Positions 13,309 through 22,873 of a stretch of 64,000 nt of DNA are shown piece by piece. The translations under genes were made by a program, and so were the position numbers. This DNA comes from Buttiauxella agrestis ATCC 33320 (GTDB lineage Bacteria; Pseudomonadota; Gammaproteobacteria; Enterobacterales; Enterobacteriaceae), in NCBI RefSeq assembly GCF_000735355.1, contig NZ_JMPI01000001.1:1-64000 (forward strand), written 5' to 3'. The notes beneath the pieces are model-generated. The model saw only the letters and a list, made by a program, of their open reading frames with translations, had not been told where the DNA came from and did not search any database. Position 1 is the stretch's first letter, and the number at the start of each line of letters is the position of its first letter.

Positions 13309-13842
13309 TTACTGTTTATCACTCGAAGGTTGAGAAGAAACTGGAGTTTTGACTGGCTCTGCGACGGGTTTAATCTGAGGCTGAATTAACTCGACAGATG
13401 CTTCTTCCGTTGCAGTTTCAGGCACTTTTTCAGGCGCACTAGCCTGATGCGCAGCCGCTGCCGGTGTCACACCGTCGTGACTGTCCTCGGCATCTTTGAC
13501 CAGCGGGTTATGGATGGTATGAGCCTCGTCACTCGCCTTCTCAGGTTCATGCGTGTACGAGCGCTTCATAGACTCAGCCGCCTGACGCAGCTCATCCATG
13601 GAGGCTTTTAACTCCGGAGTCAGGTTATCCATGCTCGCTTTTTCAACCTTCTTTAGGCTGTCTTGCAGCTCCTGGATTTTCAGTTCCTGAACCAGTTCAT
13701 TTTGTACGGTTGCCGCAAGTGAACGCAGGGCGCGCACCCAGCCAACAACCGTTTTAACGGCCACAGGCAAACGTTGTGGCCCGAGAACAATCAGGCCAAT
13801 AACGAATACCAGTAGCAGTTCACTGAAACCAATATCGAACAC
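13309..13842 (-). CDS. tatB: Sec-independent protein translocase TatB
   Basis: Single-span membrane protein that forms the substrate-receptor complex with TatC. The N-terminal [25 protein letters not shown] segment contains the membrane helix and the GP hinge, with an amphipathic helix after it. The C-terminal half is low-complexity and rich in Ala, Pro and Glu, and is poorly conserved. It has 177 residues against 171 in E. coli. Translation starts at GTG, as in E. coli. It lies 3 bp after tatA. Confidence 0.96.
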   Translation of the reverse strand: MFDIGFSELLLVFVIGLIVLGPQRLPVAVKTVVGWVRALRSLAATVQNELVQELKIQELQDSLKKVEKASMDNLTPELKASMDELRQAAESMKRSYTHEPEKASDEAHTIHNPLVKDAEDSHDGVTPAAAAHQASAPEKVPETATEEASVELIQPQIKPVAEPVKTPVSSQPSSDKQ

Positions 13843-13845
13843 GGT

Positions 13846-14106
13846 TTACACCTGCTCTTTATCGTTGCTCTTTGCTTCGTCTTTCTTCACTTCGCCAGGC
13901 TGCTTATCAGCAAGCGTTTTCGCTGTGAAATCAGCATCCTGAACGGATTTGTCTTTCTCTTTGTCTTCATCGTCACCCATGGCTTTTTTAAAGCCTTTGA
14001 TGGATGCGCCCAAATCAGAGCCGATAGAACCGAGTTTTTTGGTGCCGAAAAGCAGAACGACGATCACGGCAATGATCAACAATTGCCAAATACTGATACC
14101 ACCCAT
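13846..14106 (-). CDS. tatA: Sec-independent protein translocase TatA
   Basis: Pore-forming, oligomerising subunit of the Tat translocase. The 86 residues show the N-terminal span in [20 protein letters not shown], the hinge FGTKKLG, an amphipathic helix ([18 protein letters not shown]) and a highly charged, disordered C-terminus. It is the first gene of tatABC(D), and ubiB lies upstream on the same strand with an 85-bp gap. Confidence 0.97.
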   Translation of the reverse strand: MGGISIWQLLIIAVIVVLLFGTKKLGSIGSDLGASIKGFKKAMGDDEDKEKDKSVQDADFTAKTLADKQPGEVKKDEAKSNDKEQV

Positions 14107-14191
14107 AATGTTGCCTCAAAGTCACAGTGATAAAAAGAATAACGGTCTGTATTGTACCGCACGTTGTCTGTTAAAAACGATTAAAAACAAC

Positions 14192-15832
14192 TCAGGCCGA
14201 GCGCCGCCAGCCAATCAACCAGGTCACAATGCCGCCAGCCATTATCCAGGCAGGCATAAATTCCCATTCAGGCTTGTTAATGAGTAATAACGTGCCGCTT
14301 ATCATCAGCGTCGCACCGATGCCGAACAGGTAGCGCGATTGTGCCTGACGAACCTGATTGCGTTGTAAATCACGCGTTATTTTATCAACACTATTTTGTA
14401 ATTGTTTACCCTGGCGCAAACTGTCGTACATCAGTTCCGGTAGCTCTGGCATTTTTTCAATCCAGAACGGCGCTTTCTCTTTAAGGGTGCGAATAAGTGC
14501 CGGTATTCCAACCTGATCTTTGATCCAGTCTTCCAGGAAAGGTTTGGCTGTTTTCCACAAATCCAGTTCTGGATAAAGCTGTCTTCCGAGGCCTTCAACG
14601 TAAAGAAGCGTCTTTTGCAGCAAAACAAGCTGTGGCTGAACTTCCATATTAAAGCGACGAGCCGTGTTAAACAGGTTCAGCAACACGTGGCCAAAAGAAA
14701 TCTCGGCCAGCGGTTTCTCGAAGATAGGTTCGCAAACAGTACGAATCGCAAACTCAAAGTCTTCAACGTTGGTATCGGGAGGTACCCAGCCAGAGTCCAC
14801 ATGCAACTCAGCCACTTTGCGATAATCACGGTTAAAGAAAGCAATAAAGTTTTCTGCCAGATAGCGCTTATCTTCCTTGTTGAGCGAGCCAACAATGCCG
14901 CAGTCGATACCGATATATTGCGGATCTTCCGGGTGCTCATAGCTAACAAAGATGTTGCCAGGATGCATATCAGCATGGAAGAAACTGTCGCGGAAAACCT
15001 GAGTGAAGAACACCTGCACGCCACGTTCTGCCAACAATTTCATGTTAGTCCCTTGCTTGTGAAGCATGGCAATATCAGAAACGGGAATGCCGTAGATGCG
15101 CTCCATCACCATCATGTCCTGACTACAATAGTCAGAGAACACTTCCGGCACATACAGCATTGGGCTGTCTTCAAAATTCCGACGCAACTGGATAGCATTC
15201 GCAGATTCACGTAGAAGATTCAGCTCATCAATGAGTGTTTTTTCGTATTCACGCACCACTTCCAACGGGCGCAAACGGCGACCATCAGGCAGGAGTCGTG
15301 GCACCCAACGCGCGAGGCGATAGATAAGCTTCATATCGGCTCTAATAATCGGCAGGATATCCGGGCGAATCACTTTGATGACCACTTCTCGGCCATTTTC
15401 TTTCAGGCGAGCCGTATGAACCTGGGCGATAGAAGCCGACGCCAACGGTGTGATATCAAAATCATCGAACCAGGTCTCAACAGGAATGCCGCCCATCGCT
15501 TGTTCGATTTGTTGTTTTGCTAATGCTCCATCAAACGGGGCAACACGGTCCTGGAGCATGGCAAGCTGATCAGCTATTTGCGGTGGAAACAGGTCGCGAC
15601 GAGTTGAGAGCATCTGCCCAAACTTAATCCATACCGGACCCAGTTCCTGTAATGCCAGCCGTAAACGCTCACCGAGGAGTTTGTCTTTATGACGGTTTGG
15701 CATCCAGAAAAGCATACGTCGCCAGATACGTAACGGCAGCGTAATGCGGATACGCGGGATCAGCTCATCCAAACCGTAACTCAAGAAAGTGCGAACGATG
15801 AAATAGAGGCGGCGAATTTCTCCAGGCGTCAT
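14192..15832 (-). CDS. ubiB: Ubiquinone biosynthesis protein UbiB (atypical kinase/ATPase)
   Basis: Member of the ABC1/ADCK protein-kinase-like family needed for ubiquinone biosynthesis. It is thought to use ATPase activity to handle membrane-embedded precursors for the Ubi complex. The 546 residues contain the signature [11 protein letters not shown] (KxGQ motif), the alanine-rich loop in [23 protein letters not shown] (catalytic loop) and GIDCGIVG (DFG-like). Two hydrophobic spans occupy the last ~50 residues. Its ATG overlaps the ubiJ stop by 4 nt (ATGA). Confidence 0.97.
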   Translation of the reverse strand: MTPGEIRRLYFIVRTFLSYGLDELIPRIRITLPLRIWRRMLFWMPNRHKDKLLGERLRLALQELGPVWIKFGQMLSTRRDLFPPQIADQLAMLQDRVAPFDGALAKQQIEQAMGGIPVETWFDDFDITPLASASIAQVHTARLKENGREVVIKVIRPDILPIIRADMKLIYRLARWVPRLLPDGRRLRPLEVVREYEKTLIDELNLLRESANAIQLRRNFEDSPMLYVPEVFSDYCSQDMMVMERIYGIPVSDIAMLHKQGTNMKLLAERGVQVFFTQVFRDSFFHADMHPGNIFVSYEHPEDPQYIGIDCGIVGSLNKEDKRYLAENFIAFFNRDYRKVAELHVDSGWVPPDTNVEDFEFAIRTVCEPIFEKPLAEISFGHVLLNLFNTARRFNMEVQPQLVLLQKTLLYVEGLGRQLYPELDLWKTAKPFLEDWIKDQVGIPALIRTLKEKAPFWIEKMPELPELMYDSLRQGKQLQNSVDKITRDLQRNQVRQAQSRYLFGIGATLMISGTLLLINKPEWEFMPAWIMAGGIVTWLIGWRRSA

Positions 15833-16434
15833 TTGTTCTCCAGTTTTTCCAGTCGCGCAACGAGTGCTTCGACCTGACGTTCGACTGCTGCCGTTTCCTC
15901 AGCAAACCATGCGACTTCCAGCGAGCCTGGAGCCATCTTCCACTCTTCAGTAATCGCTTCTGAAAGGTATTGTTGGTTACGGCTGAAGCCTTTTTTTAGC
16001 AACTTACTGCCGCCGCGAATCACCTTGCCGATGCCTTCCGCAGCAATGTCGCCGATATACGGAGCCAACAATTCTGCCGGATCAAATTCAGCAAGGTCCA
16101 TCAACGCAACCCAATTCTGAACGACCTGAAGATCGCCTTCTACTTCCAGCTCACCGCTACGAATCAGCGCAGTAAGCTGTTGCCTGTCACGCAGTTTTGG
16201 CAGAGTGCTAAGAGCGGTTTTCACCACACAATCTGCTTCACCTTCCCATTGACCTAACACGTCAATTTGCTGCTCGCTGAAGACTAAAACGAGGGGAGAA
16301 GCGAACTCTTTGAGCTCGACGCGCAACACCTTACCCATTAAGCGCTGACGTGCCGCTTTTAATCCCCGGTCACGCCAGAGAAAGGTATTGAGAACACTTT
16401 CAATCCCAGCAGTCATCAGAGGTGTAAAAGGCAT
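15829..16434 (-). CDS. ubiJ: Ubiquinone biosynthesis accessory factor UbiJ (SCP2 domain)
   Basis: Lipid-binding accessory factor of the soluble Ubi complex. Its N-terminal SCP2 domain is proposed to hold the polyprenyl intermediates. I chose the ATG at 16434 ([13 protein letters not shown]), preceded by GGGAG, because it gives 201 residues as in E. coli YigP/UbiJ. An upstream in-frame start adds 15 unrelated residues. The C-terminal ~40 residues, ending [12 protein letters not shown]...[14 protein letters not shown], form a predicted coiled coil. In E. coli a small RNA (EsrE) is reported from the 3' half of this gene. Whether it exists here cannot be judged by eye. Confidence 0.95.
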   Translation of the reverse strand: MPFTPLMTAGIESVLNTFLWRDRGLKAARQRLMGKVLRVELKEFASPLVLVFSEQQIDVLGQWEGEADCVVKTALSTLPKLRDRQQLTALIRSGELEVEGDLQVVQNWVALMDLAEFDPAELLAPYIGDIAAEGIGKVIRGGSKLLKKGFSRNQQYLSEAITEEWKMAPGSLEVAWFAEETAAVERQVEALVARLEKLENK

Positions 16435-16447
16435 CACGAACTCCCTG

Positions 16448-17203
16448 TCAGAATTTATAACCACGGTGCAAAGCAACAACGCCAGCGGTCAGGTTGAAGT
16501 AAGTGGTGTTTTCAAAGCCCGCATCTTCCATCATCGCTTTCAGCGTTTCTTGATCCGGGTGCATGCGAATCGACTCCGCCAGATAACGGTAGCTTTCTGC
16601 ATCCTGCGCCACGATTTCACCGATACGCGGCAGAATATGGAATGAGTACGCGTCGTAGGCTTTGCTCAGGGGTTCGATAATCGGTTTGGAGAACTCCAGA
16701 ACCAACAGGCGACCGCCCGGCTTTAATACGCGATACATAGAACGCAGTGCTTTCTCTTTGTCTGTCACATTACGCAGACCGAAAGAGATAGTGATGCAGT
16801 CAAAGAAGTTATCCGGGAATGGCAGAGCTTCGGCGTTAGCCTGAACATAGTTCACATTGCCAACTACACCGATATTGCGAAGTTTCTCGCGGCCCATTTT
16901 CAGCATTGAGTCGTTGATATCTGCCAGAACCACTTCGCCTGTTTCACCGACCAGACGAGAGAATTTAGCGGTTAAATCACCGGTGCCTCCCGCTAAATCG
17001 AGTACACGCTGACCACGACGGACACCACTGCAATCAATGGTGAAACGCTTCCAGATGCGATGGATGCCGAATGACATCAGATCATTCATTACGTCGTATT
17101 TTGCGGCCACAGAGTGGAACACATTAGCGACCATATCGGCCTTTTGCTCTTTCGCTACAGTGCGAAAACCAAAGTGTGTTGTTTCCTGGGATTCTTCAAC
17201 CAT
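16448..17203 (-). CDS. ubiE: Ubiquinone/menaquinone biosynthesis C-methyltransferase
   Basis: SAM-dependent methyltransferase for the C-methylation steps of both ubiquinone and menaquinone synthesis. The 251 residues carry the SAM-binding motif [13 protein letters not shown] near residue 65, the acidic motif [13 protein letters not shown], and the family signatures near [15 protein letters not shown] and [17 protein letters not shown]. The length equals E. coli UbiE. It is the first gene of ubiE-ubiJ-ubiB, with 13 bp to ubiJ. Confidence 0.97.
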   Translation of the reverse strand: MVEESQETTHFGFRTVAKEQKADMVANVFHSVAAKYDVMNDLMSFGIHRIWKRFTIDCSGVRRGQRVLDLAGGTGDLTAKFSRLVGETGEVVLADINDSMLKMGREKLRNIGVVGNVNYVQANAEALPFPDNFFDCITISFGLRNVTDKEKALRSMYRVLKPGGRLLVLEFSKPIIEPLSKAYDAYSFHILPRIGEIVAQDAESYRYLAESIRMHPDQETLKAMMEDAGFENTTYFNLTAGVVALHRGYKF

Positions 17204-17293
17204 CTCAATGCCTGCTTGTCCAAAAAATGTTTGTGAAGTGTAACAGAATGAGGCCTAAAGCCCTATGCTTCAAGCCATGCGCTTGACCTGGGT

Positions 17294-18727
17294 TTAACGT
17301 TCACCCACGATATGTCTGTTATCCAAATTGTTGTCATCCAGGTTTTCTTCATCTAATTCATGCTCGTGGCGAGCTGAATTATCGTCTTCTTCAAATCTGG
17401 CCTGCTCGACCAAATCTGGATTAATCTCACGTTTAACCTCAACACCCAGGCCACGAAACGCATCGGCCTGCACGAGAATATTGCCACGTCCCGAAGCGAG
17501 TTTTTTCATCGCCTGCCGGTAGTTATCCTGCGCTTTATCGAGGCTCTGGCCTATCGCCGACATATCATCAACAAAGAGGCGCATTTTGTCATATAGCCGA
17601 CTGGCACGTTCGGCAATTTGTTGCGCATTCCGGCTTTGATGTTCATAACGCCACAAATTGGCAACGGTTCTTAATGCCACCAACAATGTGGTTGGGCTAA
17701 CCAGCATGATGTTATTTTTCAGCGCTTCGCTGATGAGTTCAGGCTGGCGGTCAATCGCCAGTAAAAATGCAGGTTCGACGGGGATAAACATCAACACATA
17801 ATCCAGCGAACGCAAACCCGGTAATTGCTGATAATCTTTGCGGCCCAGCATACGAATGTGATTACGCATCGCTGCAATATGTTCATTGAGCGCACTTTCT
17901 CGCGTTAACTCGTCGTCGCCATTGTAATAACGTTCATAGGCCACCAGCGTCATCTTGGCGTCGATCACCACATCTTTGCCTTGCGGCAAACGTACGATGA
18001 CATCTGGCTGCATACGGCTGTTATTTTCGAGCTGGATATTCACCTGAGTTTCGTATTCATAACCTTCACGTAAACCGGATGCTTCCAGTACGCGGGTCAA
18101 TACGACCTCGCCCCAGTTACCCTGCGTTTTGTTATCCCCTTTCAGGGCTTTGGTGAGGTTTAGCGCCTCTTGCGCCATCTGAGCATTTAGCTGCTGAAGG
18201 TTGCGGATCTCATGAGTCAGCGTGTGCCGCTCGCGAGCCTCCTGACCAAAGCTATCCTGCACCTGGCGGCGAAAGCCATCCAGTTGTTCGCGCAATGGCG
18301 ACAGCAAGCCATTCAAACTTTGGCGGTTTTGTTCTTCAACTTTTCGGCCGCTTTGTTCAAAGATTCGGTTGGCGAGGTTTTCAAATTGTTCGCTGAGTCG
18401 CTGTTCGCTATTAAGCATCTGGCGATGTTTATCGTCAGCATTTAGACGGGTTTGTTCCAGCAATGTGGAGAGTTCGCGGATATCCGCTTCCTGCGCACTG
18501 TTGATTTCTAGCTGCGTGCGTAATTCACGATTGAGTTGCTCACATTCTTCTTTCCAGTGCTGGTTTTGCTGCATTTCTTGCCGGGCAGCAGTGAGTTCGC
18601 CGTAGATTTCTCGCTGCTCTTCATACAGTGCAGATTGCCGCTGGGCTGCCCGTAAACTTGCCAGCAACCAGCCAGTCAGAACACCAACCAGCGCAATACC
18701 GAGCCCGAATAAAATAGAAATATCCAC
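17294..18727 (-). CDS. rmuC: DNA recombination protein RmuC
   Basis: Membrane-anchored protein with a PD-(D/E)XK nuclease-like core, linked to limiting recombination at inverted repeats. After an N-terminal membrane segment (ISILFGLGIALVGVLTGWLLASL) there is a long coiled coil to about residue 180. The conserved core follows, with KTQGNWGEVVLTRVLEASGL and DVVIDAKMTLVAYERY. Three in-frame GTG codons cluster at the start. I prefer the one at 18727, because it follows GGGAG at a good distance and aligns with the E. coli GTG start. The protein is then 477 residues (475 in E. coli). Confidence 0.93.
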   Translation of the reverse strand: MDISILFGLGIALVGVLTGWLLASLRAAQRQSALYEEQREIYGELTAARQEMQQNQHWKEECEQLNRELRTQLEINSAQEADIRELSTLLEQTRLNADDKHRQMLNSEQRLSEQFENLANRIFEQSGRKVEEQNRQSLNGLLSPLREQLDGFRRQVQDSFGQEARERHTLTHEIRNLQQLNAQMAQEALNLTKALKGDNKTQGNWGEVVLTRVLEASGLREGYEYETQVNIQLENNSRMQPDVIVRLPQGKDVVIDAKMTLVAYERYYNGDDELTRESALNEHIAAMRNHIRMLGRKDYQQLPGLRSLDYVLMFIPVEPAFLLAIDRQPELISEALKNNIMLVSPTTLLVALRTVANLWRYEHQSRNAQQIAERASRLYDKMRLFVDDMSAIGQSLDKAQDNYRQAMKKLASGRGNILVQADAFRGLGVEVKREINPDLVEQARFEEDDNSARHEHELDEENLDDNNLDNRHIVGER

Positions 18728-18822
18728 AGTCACTCCCACAAAGCCATACCAGGCATCAGCAAAATAAAATTGTGCTGTATAAATGTCCAGATGAAAAGGA
18801 GTTTACTGCGAGGCGTTACGCA

Positions 18823-18854
18823 AAGCGTAAAAATAAGCCGGCTTGCACCGGCTT
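18823..18854 (-). terminator. Intrinsic terminator of udp
   Basis: On the minus strand the stem AAGCCGG / CCGGCTT with a 6-nt loop is followed by TTATTTTTACG. It lies 8 bp past the udp stop codon and before rmuC. Confidence 0.82.
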
Positions 18855-18861
18855 TAAGGGA

Positions 18862-19623
18862 TTAGATTAAGCGACGAGCAGCTTCGACCACAATTTTCAC
18901 CGCGTGGCTTTCGGTTTTCTTCATGGTTTCAGCGTTAGGAATTTCTTGCTGAGTACGGTTTACAATCACGCCTGCAACCATACCGGCACGCAGACCCTGG
19001 CTTGCGCACATGGTCAGCAGTGTGGCGGATTCCATCTCATAGTTCATCACACCCATCTGCTGCCACTCTTCCATGGAGCCTTTGTAGCGGTTCACTACGC
19101 GGCCTGAGAAGGTGTCGTAACGCTCCTGGCCTGGGTAGAAAGTATCGGAGGACGCCGTCACACCAATGTGCGTGGTCGCGCCGATAGACTTCGCAGCTTC
19201 AACCAGAGCGGTGGTACACGCAAAATCAGCAACCGCTGGGAATTCCATTGGCGCAAAGTGCAGGCTGGCACCATCAAGGCGCACAGAAGCCGTAGTCACC
19301 AGAACATCACCGACGTTGATATGTGGCTGAATCGCACCGGTCGTGCCAATACGCAAGAAGGTACGAATGCCCAACTGCGCTAATTCTTCCACAGCGATAG
19401 AAGTAGACGGGCCACCGATACCGGTTGAGCAGACGATCACTGGCTTGCCGTCTAACTCAGCACGCCAGGTAGTAAATTCACGGTGGGCAGCCAATTTGAC
19501 CGGCTTGTCCATCAGTACAGCGATTTTTTCAACTCGCTCAGGGTCGCCCGGGACGATGGCAAGTGTTGCCCCCTGCAGGTCGCTTTTAGTGAGGCCGAGG
19601 TGAAAAACATCAGACTTGGACAT
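18862..19623 (-). CDS. udp: Uridine phosphorylase
   Basis: Cytosolic enzyme that phosphorolyses uridine to uracil and ribose-1-phosphate for pyrimidine salvage. The 253 residues carry the nucleoside phosphorylase family features: [10 protein letters not shown] (phosphate Asp/Arg region) and [20 protein letters not shown] (phosphate-binding and family signature). [14 protein letters not shown] supplies the ribose-binding Met and Glu. The length equals E. coli Udp. Two CRP sites 52 bp apart in the upstream region match the CRP/CytR promoter known for E. coli udp. Confidence 0.97.
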   Translation of the reverse strand: MSKSDVFHLGLTKSDLQGATLAIVPGDPERVEKIAVLMDKPVKLAAHREFTTWRAELDGKPVIVCSTGIGGPSTSIAVEELAQLGIRTFLRIGTTGAIQPHINVGDVLVTTASVRLDGASLHFAPMEFPAVADFACTTALVEAAKSIGATTHIGVTASSDTFYPGQERYDTFSGRVVNRYKGSMEEWQQMGVMNYEMESATLLTMCASQGLRAGMVAGVIVNRTQQEIPNAETMKKTESHAVKIVVEAARRLI

Positions 19624-19695
19624 AACAGACTCCTCTGTTTAATAGGTTGGCTTGCATTGCTTAGAGGTACTGTACAGAACCCCGGCAAAGAATTT

Positions 19696-19711
19696 CGTGA
19701 CGCATTTCACT
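19696..19711. promoter_or_regulatory. CRP site 1 of udp (proximal)
   Basis: CGTGACGCATTTCACT fits the CRP consensus TGTGA-N6-TCACA with two mismatches. It lies about 80 bp upstream of the udp start codon. The centre-to-centre distance to the second CRP site is 52 bp, the spacing that lets CytR bind between two CRP dimers. Confidence 0.75.
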
Positions 19712-19747
19712 TTGAATGAAACAAGTTACATTATTTTCAACTGCAAT

Positions 19748-19763
19748 AGTGATGAAAATCACA
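19748..19763. promoter_or_regulatory. CRP site 2 of udp (distal)
   Basis: AGTGATGAAAATCACA is one mismatch from the CRP consensus half-site pair. It is the upstream member of the CRP pair of the udp promoter. It is also about 130 bp upstream of divergent dlhH, so it could influence both genes. Confidence 0.82.
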
Positions 19764-19890
19764 TTTATGCAGGTATTCATTCATTGCGCTTATACCGAAA
19801 CAACAGACACCGAACCACTCCCAAATTCATTCAATTTGCACGGGGTTGGCTATAGTTACCGCTGTGCGCTATTAAAAAAGGATAATGACA

Positions 19891-20718
19891 ATGAAAGAAG
19901 AACGACAATCAGGTCAATCGCCGGGCGGAAATTTCGCACCCGCGGCCTCCCCTCTTGCTTCCACTGTATTACATACCCCGGACGACGGAGTTCTGGCAGG
20001 GGAAACTTCTATACCCACTCAGGGCGAAAACATGCCCGCTTACCACGCCAGGCCGAAAGGTGTTGAAGGCTCTTTACCGATCGTCATTGTGGTGCAGGAA
20101 ATTTTCGGCGTACATGAACACATTCGGGATGTTTGCCGTCGCCTGGCGTTAGAAGGCTATCTTGCTGTCGCGCCGGAGCTCTACTTCCGCCAGGGCGATC
20201 CTAATGATTTTGCTGATATTCAGACGCTGTTTAGCGGGCTGGTTTCTAAAGTTCCCGATGCGCAAGTTCTGGCAGATCTCGATCACGTAGCCAACTGGGC
20301 AGCGAGAAATGGCGGTGATGCACACCGCCTGATGGTGACTGGTTTTTGTTGGGGTGGACGTATCGCATGGTTATACGCCGCGCATAATCCACAACTGAAA
20401 GCGGCGGTCGCCTGGTACGGTAAACTGGTGGGAGAAAAATCGCTGAATTCTCCACATCACCCGGTCGATGTGGCTATCAACCTTAATGCACCGGTACTCG
20501 GACTTTACGGCGGGCAAGATACGGGAATACCGCTGGATACCGTAGAAACCATGCGCCAGGCGTTACGCGCAGCGAATGCTAACGCAGAAATTATCGTCTA
20601 TCCCGAAGCAGGTCATGCCTTCAATGCAGATTATCGTCCGAGCTACCATGAAGAATCAGCAAAAGATGGCTGGCAGCGCATGCTGCGCTGGTTCGAGCGT
20701 TACGCGGCCAAGAAGTAA
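19891..20718 (+). CDS. dlhH: Dienelactone hydrolase family protein
   Basis: Alpha/beta hydrolase of the dienelactone hydrolase family (E. coli YsgA/DlhH), whose physiological substrate is uncertain. The nucleophile Cys lies in the elbow GFCWGG, the acid in [12 protein letters not shown] and the catalytic His in EAGHAFN. I chose the ATG at 19891 because AAGGA precedes it by about 8 nt. A nearby ATG at 19885 would be too close. The protein is then 275 residues (271 in E. coli). A GC hairpin follows the stop. Confidence 0.93.
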   Translation: MKEERQSGQSPGGNFAPAASPLASTVLHTPDDGVLAGETSIPTQGENMPAYHARPKGVEGSLPIVIVVQEIFGVHEHIRDVCRRLALEGYLAVAPELYFRQGDPNDFADIQTLFSGLVSKVPDAQVLADLDHVANWAARNGGDAHRLMVTGFCWGGRIAWLYAAHNPQLKAAVAWYGKLVGEKSLNSPHHPVDVAINLNAPVLGLYGGQDTGIPLDTVETMRQALRAANANAEIIVYPEAGHAFNADYRPSYHEESAKDGWQRMLRWFERYAAKK

Positions 20719-20726
20719 CGGATTTC

Positions 20727-20750
20727 GCCCTGGTGCCGCCAGGGCATTTC
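20727..20750 (+). terminator. Possible weak terminator after dlhH
   Basis: A perfect 7-bp stem GCCCTGG / CCAGGGC with a 5-nt loop begins 8 bp after the dlhH stop. It is followed only by ATTTCC, so termination may be inefficient or Rho-assisted. Confidence 0.5.
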
Positions 20751-21079
20751 CATAGAGATAATAAGTGTATTAGCTCACACTCTTGAGTCTGTTTATTTTA
20801 ATTCTGTCGCCTTACAGCACGTTGGTGTATGGATTATTGATTACATTCGAAAATGAAGGTGGGTTTAAGTAGAGGGAACTTAGTTCTATAGCCTGTTACA
20901 TATTTTTATTGGCTTATATATTTAATCAATAATTTACAGGATGGGCATTAAGTATATAAATAGTTAATAACCGGATTGATTCTATAAATAATTTGCATCC
21001 CTTTATTCTTAAGAACAGAATCTGAAAACCTTCTGTTTAAAACATATTTCTTAAGAAACCATGATAAAGGGAATAAATC
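20751..21079. other. AT-rich intergenic region upstream of the accessory genes
   Basis: About 330 bp without a supportable gene, much richer in A+T than the flanking dlhH and metE. It probably contains the promoter of the three accessory genes that follow. In its last 75 bp it contains two copies of the palindrome TTCTTAAGAA and a 7-bp inverted repeat (AACAGAA...TTCTGTT, 21014-21037). No promoter stands out above the AT background. Confidence 0.5.
21006..21058. repeat. Two copies of the palindrome TTCTTAAGAA, 42 bp apart
   Basis: TTCTTAAGAA occurs at 21006-21015 and again at 21048-21057, where it extends to TTTCTTAAGAAA. The spacing of 42 bp is close to four helical turns, so both would lie on the same DNA face. 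A 7-bp inverted repeat lies between them. The arrangement resembles a paired operator, but the region is AT-rich and chance is possible. Confidence 0.4.
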
Positions 21080-21946
21080 ATGTCAGAACTGAGGCCGCAT
21101 AAACCCAAAGACTATTTGTTAGACGAGCATACCTTTAGCTCCTTTCCCAGCATGAGCCCCGCAATACGTGATATGGCCGTAATGAACGGTACATTTATTA
21201 CAGAAAGCCGCTACATCATGTTGCTTACGCTGGATGAAGCGCAGAATGTTGTGGATGAACTTCTCGGCAAGGTCGATTACATGTTTTCTTACCGGGCTGG
21301 CCCAGGAAACATTAAAGACGGTTTGGATGGGTTTCGAACTGCCAGTAAATTGATGACATACCATAATGAATTTGGAAAACTCGTTATCAGATTCCAGTCA
21401 CTGGGAATCAGAGCGCTAAAATGCCGTATAGGCGGAACGGATTATATTAAATTAACTGGCTACCCTGCATTACGACGTATTCTGAATGGCACACGTTATA
21501 GTTTACGCAATCCACAAATACTGGAAGTGGGGATTGGAATACGTGGACTCGGTACTTCAATTGTTAAAGGCACTAAATTTTGTATTTGTTGCTCACTTGC
21601 CTGGCGAGCCGTGGAACTGATATTTAAATCGAATTATGATCTGGTTGATTTTTTAGTTGATGTCACGATGGACGTGGCAAAGATTATTGTGTCGAGTGTG
21701 GCGGTTGGGGTTGTGGGTGGGGTAGCAGTTTTGTTTGGCGCACCGATAATAGTTACTACATTTGGAGTTATAATACTTGGTCTTATCTTAAATTCCGAAC
21801 TAAATGCATTAGATGATCAGATTGGTTTATCTGCCAGCCTAAAAGAAAAATTACGCATTGCCCTGGCAGAAGAGCAACGGATCAACGAGTGGAATCAACA
21901 ACACTCTTCTTCATTTTTAAACTTACTCGCGAATACATCGGACTAA
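21080..21946 (+). CDS. Unknown protein with C-terminal YafU-like membrane hairpin; possible toxin
   Basis: A 288-residue protein that I do not recognise as a whole. Residues 1-165 look soluble and have no motif I can name. They are followed by a cysteine cluster CICC (168-171) and then a long hydrophobic stretch at about 202-238, split by GAP near 220. This would make two membrane helices in a hairpin. From about 187 onward it resembles the small E. coli protein YafU (DFLVDVTMDVAK, then SLKEKLRIALAEEQRINEWN). An AAGGGA ribosome site precedes the ATG. Two related small membrane proteins follow at once. A membrane-active effector with immunity proteins fits, but that is inference. Confidence 0.7.
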   Translation: MSELRPHKPKDYLLDEHTFSSFPSMSPAIRDMAVMNGTFITESRYIMLLTLDEAQNVVDELLGKVDYMFSYRAGPGNIKDGLDGFRTASKLMTYHNEFGKLVIRFQSLGIRALKCRIGGTDYIKLTGYPALRRILNGTRYSLRNPQILEVGIGIRGLGTSIVKGTKFCICCSLAWRAVELIFKSNYDLVDFLVDVTMDVAKIIVSSVAVGVVGGVAVLFGAPIIVTTFGVIILGLILNSELNALDDQIGLSASLKEKLRIALAEEQRINEWNQQHSSSFLNLLANTSD

Positions 21947-21948
21947 AA

Positions 21949-22416
21949 ATGAGCAGAAATACTATCTTAAAGTGGTTGCTCTATAAAGGCGCTGCTATTA
22001 TTTTGATCTTAATAATGTCTGCGATAGTTTATTGCATTTTATTTATCGACGACACGATAGATCAGTTATGGTCATTATATTTGCATGGTGACATTATCTC
22101 ATACAATGCTAAAGGTATAGCGGGTGCGGCCGGGCTCCCTATTTATATCTATAGTATATGTGCGGGCATTCGTGTGCTTTTCTCAAAAGGAGTAATGCCA
22201 CCCACCAAGCAAACAGCTATTGGCGTTATTTTCATGCCATTTTTTGTAATTACGACCATTCCAGGCTTCATCATCGCATTTTTAATTCCCATCGGCCTGA
22301 TGTTTACACCTTACCACAACTGCCCTCAGGAAAAGCTCGGTGCTTTTTATGTTACAGACTTAAAGCTATGCAAAAACATCGATTACAAAAACTGGACCTT
22401 AGAAAGACATGAGTAG
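21949..22416 (+). CDS. Small polytopic membrane protein, paralogue A; possible immunity protein
   Basis: A 155-residue protein with hydrophobic spans at about 15-33, 57-77 and 91-118, and a hydrophilic C-terminal tail. The tail contains NCPQEKLG and two cysteines (125 and 141). The start at 21949 (MSRNTILKWLLYKG) is chosen because it matches its paralogue. It lies 2 nt after the previous stop without a clear ribosome site, so translation is likely coupled. Identity with the next gene is roughly 60%. It might belong to a DUF1240-like enterobacterial membrane family, which I cannot confirm. Function is unknown. A neutralising partner of the upstream protein is the simplest reading of the context. 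Confidence 0.72.
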   Translation: MSRNTILKWLLYKGAAIILILIMSAIVYCILFIDDTIDQLWSLYLHGDIISYNAKGIAGAAGLPIYIYSICAGIRVLFSKGVMPPTKQTAIGVIFMPFFVITTIPGFIIAFLIPIGLMFTPYHNCPQEKLGAFYVTDLKLCKNIDYKNWTLERHE

Positions 22417-22873
22417 AGAAACTATTTTAGAATGGCTCCTGTATCGTGGCGCTGCTGTCGTTTTGATAGCAATTATGTCCGCCGTACTTTATTTTATTTT
22501 CTTCTCCGTACCAATGTATGACCTTCACTCATTATATATGCATGATGAAATTATCGTTTACCATACTAAAGCTGTCGCTGGAGCAGCAGGAACCCCAATA
22601 TATATTTACTTTATATTAATTTCACTTCGAGTACTTTTCATGAGAGGAATAAAACCCCCAACGACCCAAACCTTCATTGGAAGAATTTATGGAGCATTTA
22701 GTTTAATTATCAGCATAGTATGTCTCATCATCGCATTCCTAATCCCCATCGGCTTGGCGTTTTCACCTTATAGTAATTGCCCGCAAGAAAAACTCGGCAA
22801 TTATTATGTCACTGACTTAGAACTCTGTAAGACCATCGAACCCAGAAACTGGAAGATAGAGAAAAAGCAATAA
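22409..22873 (+). CDS. Small polytopic membrane protein, paralogue B; possible immunity protein
   Basis: A 154-residue paralogue of the preceding gene, overlapping it by 8 nt. Conserved blocks are the N-terminal ILxWLLYxGAA, AGAAGxPIYIY, IIAFLIPIGL, NCPQEKLG and YVTDLxLCK. The hydrophobic pattern and the two tail cysteines are retained. The pair therefore arose by tandem duplication, and divergence is spread along the length with the C-terminal third best conserved. Tandem immunity paralogues are common beside polymorphic toxins. Function is not known. A REP-like repeat begins immediately after its stop codon. Confidence 0.72.
   Translation: MSRETILEWLLYRGAAVVLIAIMSAVLYFIFFSVPMYDLHSLYMHDEIIVYHTKAVAGAAGTPIYIYFILISLRVLFMRGIKPPTTQTFIGRIYGAFSLIISIVCLIIAFLIPIGLAFSPYSNCPQEKLGNYYVTDLELCKTIEPRNWKIEKKQ

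Noticed and set aside
14615-15214. 199-codon frame on the plus strand inside ubiB
   Set aside because: Shadow of ubiB, with low-complexity His/Asn composition typical of a reversed coding strand.
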